From NCBI RefSeq assembly GCF_009380155.1, contig NZ_WHUV01000002.1, positions 744,001 to 808,000 of the forward strand: 64,000 nt of DNA. The letters run 5' to 3'. The position numbers and the translations under genes were made by a program. Shown one piece after another: positions 62,499 to 64,000 of this stretch; within the stretch, counting starts at the first letter, position 1; every line of letters starts with the position of its first letter. The DNA is from Pseudomonas piscis. Lineage in GTDB: Bacteria > Pseudomonadota > Gammaproteobacteria > Pseudomonadales > Pseudomonadaceae. Below the pieces are notes generated by a model that searched no databases, was not told the origin of the DNA, and saw nothing but the letters and a program-made list of their open reading frames with translations.

Positions 62499-63527
62499 AT
62501 GCAGAGCACCCTGAACAACGGCGCCCCAGCGACGGCGAATTTTCATGGGCACCCCGGCTACCGGCGCATGTTCGCTCCCGGGCGCTTGACCCTCGGCCTG
62601 TTCCTGCCGCTGCGCTTCTACCAGGGCGACATGCAGGTCTTGGCCGGGCAAGCCGACTGGGTCGAGACCATCGACCGTCAGGGTTTTGCCGCCGTCTGGG
62701 TACGCGACGTACCGCTGTTCGATCCGACCTTCGGCGATGCCGGGCAACTGTTCGAGCCCTTCGCCTACCTCTCGTTCCTCGCCGCCCGGACCCAGCGAAT
62801 TGCCCTGGCCACCGGCAGCGCGATCTTCACCCTGCGCCACCCATTGGATTTGGCCAAGTCGGCCGCCAGCCTCGATCGTTTGTCCGGTGGCCGGCTGGTG
62901 CTGGGCATCGCCTCGGGGGATCGGCCCGTAGAGTTCCCGGCCTACGGCCTGGAACATGCCGAGCGAGGCCAGCGCTTCGCCCAGGCGGTGGAGTACTTTC
63001 GCCAAGTCATGGCCGACGGCCCGCAGGCCATCGATTCGCCCCTGGGCCGTTTCGCCGGCGCCGAACTGCTGCCCAAGCCCAGCACTGGCGCGATTCCGCT
63101 GATCGTCACCAGCTCCTCGGGACAATCGCCGGAGTGGATCGCCCGGCACGCCGATGGCTGGCTGACCTACCCCTTCGCCACCCACACCGCCAGTGGGCCA
63201 CGACAACTGGCCGAGAAGATCCGTGCCTGGCGCCAGCTGATTCCCGACGGCGGCTTCCGCCCGCACATGACCAACGAATGGCTGGACCTGGTGGACGATC
63301 CCGACCATCCCCGCACACCACTCAACGGCGGCTTCGTCTTGCGCACCGGACGCAAGGGCCTTTTGCAGTTGCTGGAGCAATGGCAAGAGGCTGGCGTCAA
63401 CCACGCCGCGCTGGGCATCCAGTTCTCCCAGCGCCCGGTGGCCGAAGTCATTCAGGAACTGGCCGAGGAGGTACTGCCACATTTCCCCTCCCATCCCGGT
63501 CCTCCAGCGCTAGATACCCGCTGGTAG
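62499..63527 (+). CDS. Luciferase-like flavin-dependent monooxygenase
   Basis: ATG 62499 has CAGGAGA seven bases upstream, giving 342 residues. It is a TIM-barrel of the bacterial-luciferase/LLM class: LTLGLFLPLRFY, GFAAVWVRDVPLFDPTFGD, TQRIALATGSAIFTLRHPLDLAKSAASLDRLSGGRLVLGIASGD and a PLIVTSSSGQSPEWIARHADGWLTYP flavin-site segment. It uses FMNH2 from a separate reductase, none of which is adjacent. The pairing with GST suggests detoxification or use of an organosulfur or aromatic compound (inference). Confidence 0.88.
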   Translation: MQSTLNNGAPATANFHGHPGYRRMFAPGRLTLGLFLPLRFYQGDMQVLAGQADWVETIDRQGFAAVWVRDVPLFDPTFGDAGQLFEPFAYLSFLAARTQRIALATGSAIFTLRHPLDLAKSAASLDRLSGGRLVLGIASGDRPVEFPAYGLEHAERGQRFAQAVEYFRQVMADGPQAIDSPLGRFAGAELLPKPSTGAIPLIVTSSSGQSPEWIARHADGWLTYPFATHTASGPRQLAEKIRAWRQLIPDGGFRPHMTNEWLDLVDDPDHPRTPLNGGFVLRTGRKGLLQLLEQWQEAGVNHAALGIQFSQRPVAEVIQELAEEVLPHFPSHPGPPALDTRW

Positions 63528-63743
63528 CGCAGTAGAGGCAAAACGGAGCAACTTCCTGCGAGCCGCAATGGGTGATTCTCGTTGCCATGCGATCAACAAG
63601 CGGCAACTTGCAGGCAAGTTCAAAGTTGCTCCGGATGAGCTGCGGCGTTCAATACCAGCGACTTTGCTATCAGCCTGACAGCATTTACAGCCTGGGCTAC
63701 TCAGCTAGTCTTGATTTGCTCATGACCTCAAGCCGAAAAGCCC

Positions 63744-63989
63744 ATGGACACCCTAAGCAAGTTCGAAGTCGAGACGGCCCTTGCCCAGCGCTTGCCAAAC
63801 TGTCGCGTGAACTGCGTGATCAATGCCGACGGCAGCCTCTCGCTGGACATCCTGGCGCCAGGATCGAACCAGTTCACCATTGCCAACATCGACCGCAGCC
63901 ACTACCACGGGGAATCGGGCATCAATCGACTGGTGCGCGAGATCCTCGAAGAGATGGTGGTTTCCCGGCAGTCTTCGCGCATGTCATGA
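63744..63989 (+). CDS. Small DUF1652-like protein
   Basis: The product has 81 residues from MDTLSKFEVETALAQRLP. The pattern FEVETAL...CRVNCVINADGSLSLDILAPGSNQFTIANIDRS..INRLVREILEE resembles the short Pseudomonas DUF1652 proteins in length and layout. It is cytoplasmic and of unknown function. The stretch 63528-63743 upstream holds no gene. The assignment is from memory of the family pattern and is tentative. Confidence 0.55.
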   Translation: MDTLSKFEVETALAQRLPNCRVNCVINADGSLSLDILAPGSNQFTIANIDRSHYHGESGINRLVREILEEMVVSRQSSRMS

Positions 63990-64000
63990 ACCGGCCAACG

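Noticed and set aside
1..64000. CRISPR arrays, tRNA/rRNA genes, insertion sequences, prophage
   Set aside because: No spaced direct repeats, no tRNA-like cloverleaf or rRNA core, and no transposase or integrase motifs were found on either strand.

Overview
The window is GC-rich Pseudomonas chromosome. It contains the complete phenazine locus phzI-phzR-phzABCDEFGH with phz boxes and an NfxB/MexCD-OprJ/EsrC efflux locus. The phzH amidotransferase at the end of the phenazine operon points to the Pseudomonas chlororaphis group, in strains that make phenazine-1-carboxamide rather than hydroxyphenazines (no phzO, phzM or phzS is present). No rRNA, tRNA, CRISPR array, insertion sequence or integrase was found.

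Layout. 1-9 kb: end of an exported protein, an ankyrin-SUFU protein, a cobalamin riboswitch in front of a TonB-dependent receptor, a SulP transporter, an epimerase behind a MerR-type promoter, and a haem-c protein. 9.2-11.5 kb: an aminotransferase / SnoaL-like / LysE operon that looks to be decaying. The aminotransferase lacks its N-terminus and the LysE gene has a one-base frameshift. 11.5-21.7 kb: the phenazine quorum-sensing and biosynthesis block. 21.8-33.3 kb: ordinary accessory genes, namely a lytic-transglycosylase-like lipoprotein, a 19-residue-repeat exported protein, LysE, LysR/isocitrate-lyase-family, a dadA remnant, DJ-1, acetoacetate-decarboxylase-like, saccharopine-dehydrogenase-like, ChaA, MBL hydrolase, MAPEG and ArsR.

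33.3-39.5 kb: a 1746-residue iterative type I polyketide synthase of the 6-methylsalicylate synthase type (KS-AT-DH/TH-KR-ACP), followed by an LCM/TcmP-type methyltransferase. Next come a GlxA-type regulator, a thiolase and a diguanylate cyclase. 44.1-48.4 kb: a compact five-gene operon running from a diaminobutyrate-type aminotransferase through a GNAT acetyltransferase, a SidA/IucD-type N-hydroxylase and a LysE exporter to a small unknown protein, closed by a clear terminator. It resembles ectoine genes ectB-ectA with the cyclase replaced by an N-monooxygenase and an exporter. It has no NRPS or NIS synthetase and is the best candidate here for an undescribed small-molecule system.

48.8-60.4 kb: an aldehyde dehydrogenase remnant, then esrC, pqiB/letB, pqiA, oprJ, mexD, mexC, nfxB and a second pqiA. 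The RND pump and MCE lipid-transport genes appear to form a single transcription unit under NfxB. The esrC and mexC upstream regions share a 21-bp element (17 identities). 60.4-64 kb: a 54-residue exported peptide, a hairpin, a LysR regulator divergent from a GST and luciferase-like monooxygenase pair, and a small DUF1652-like protein.
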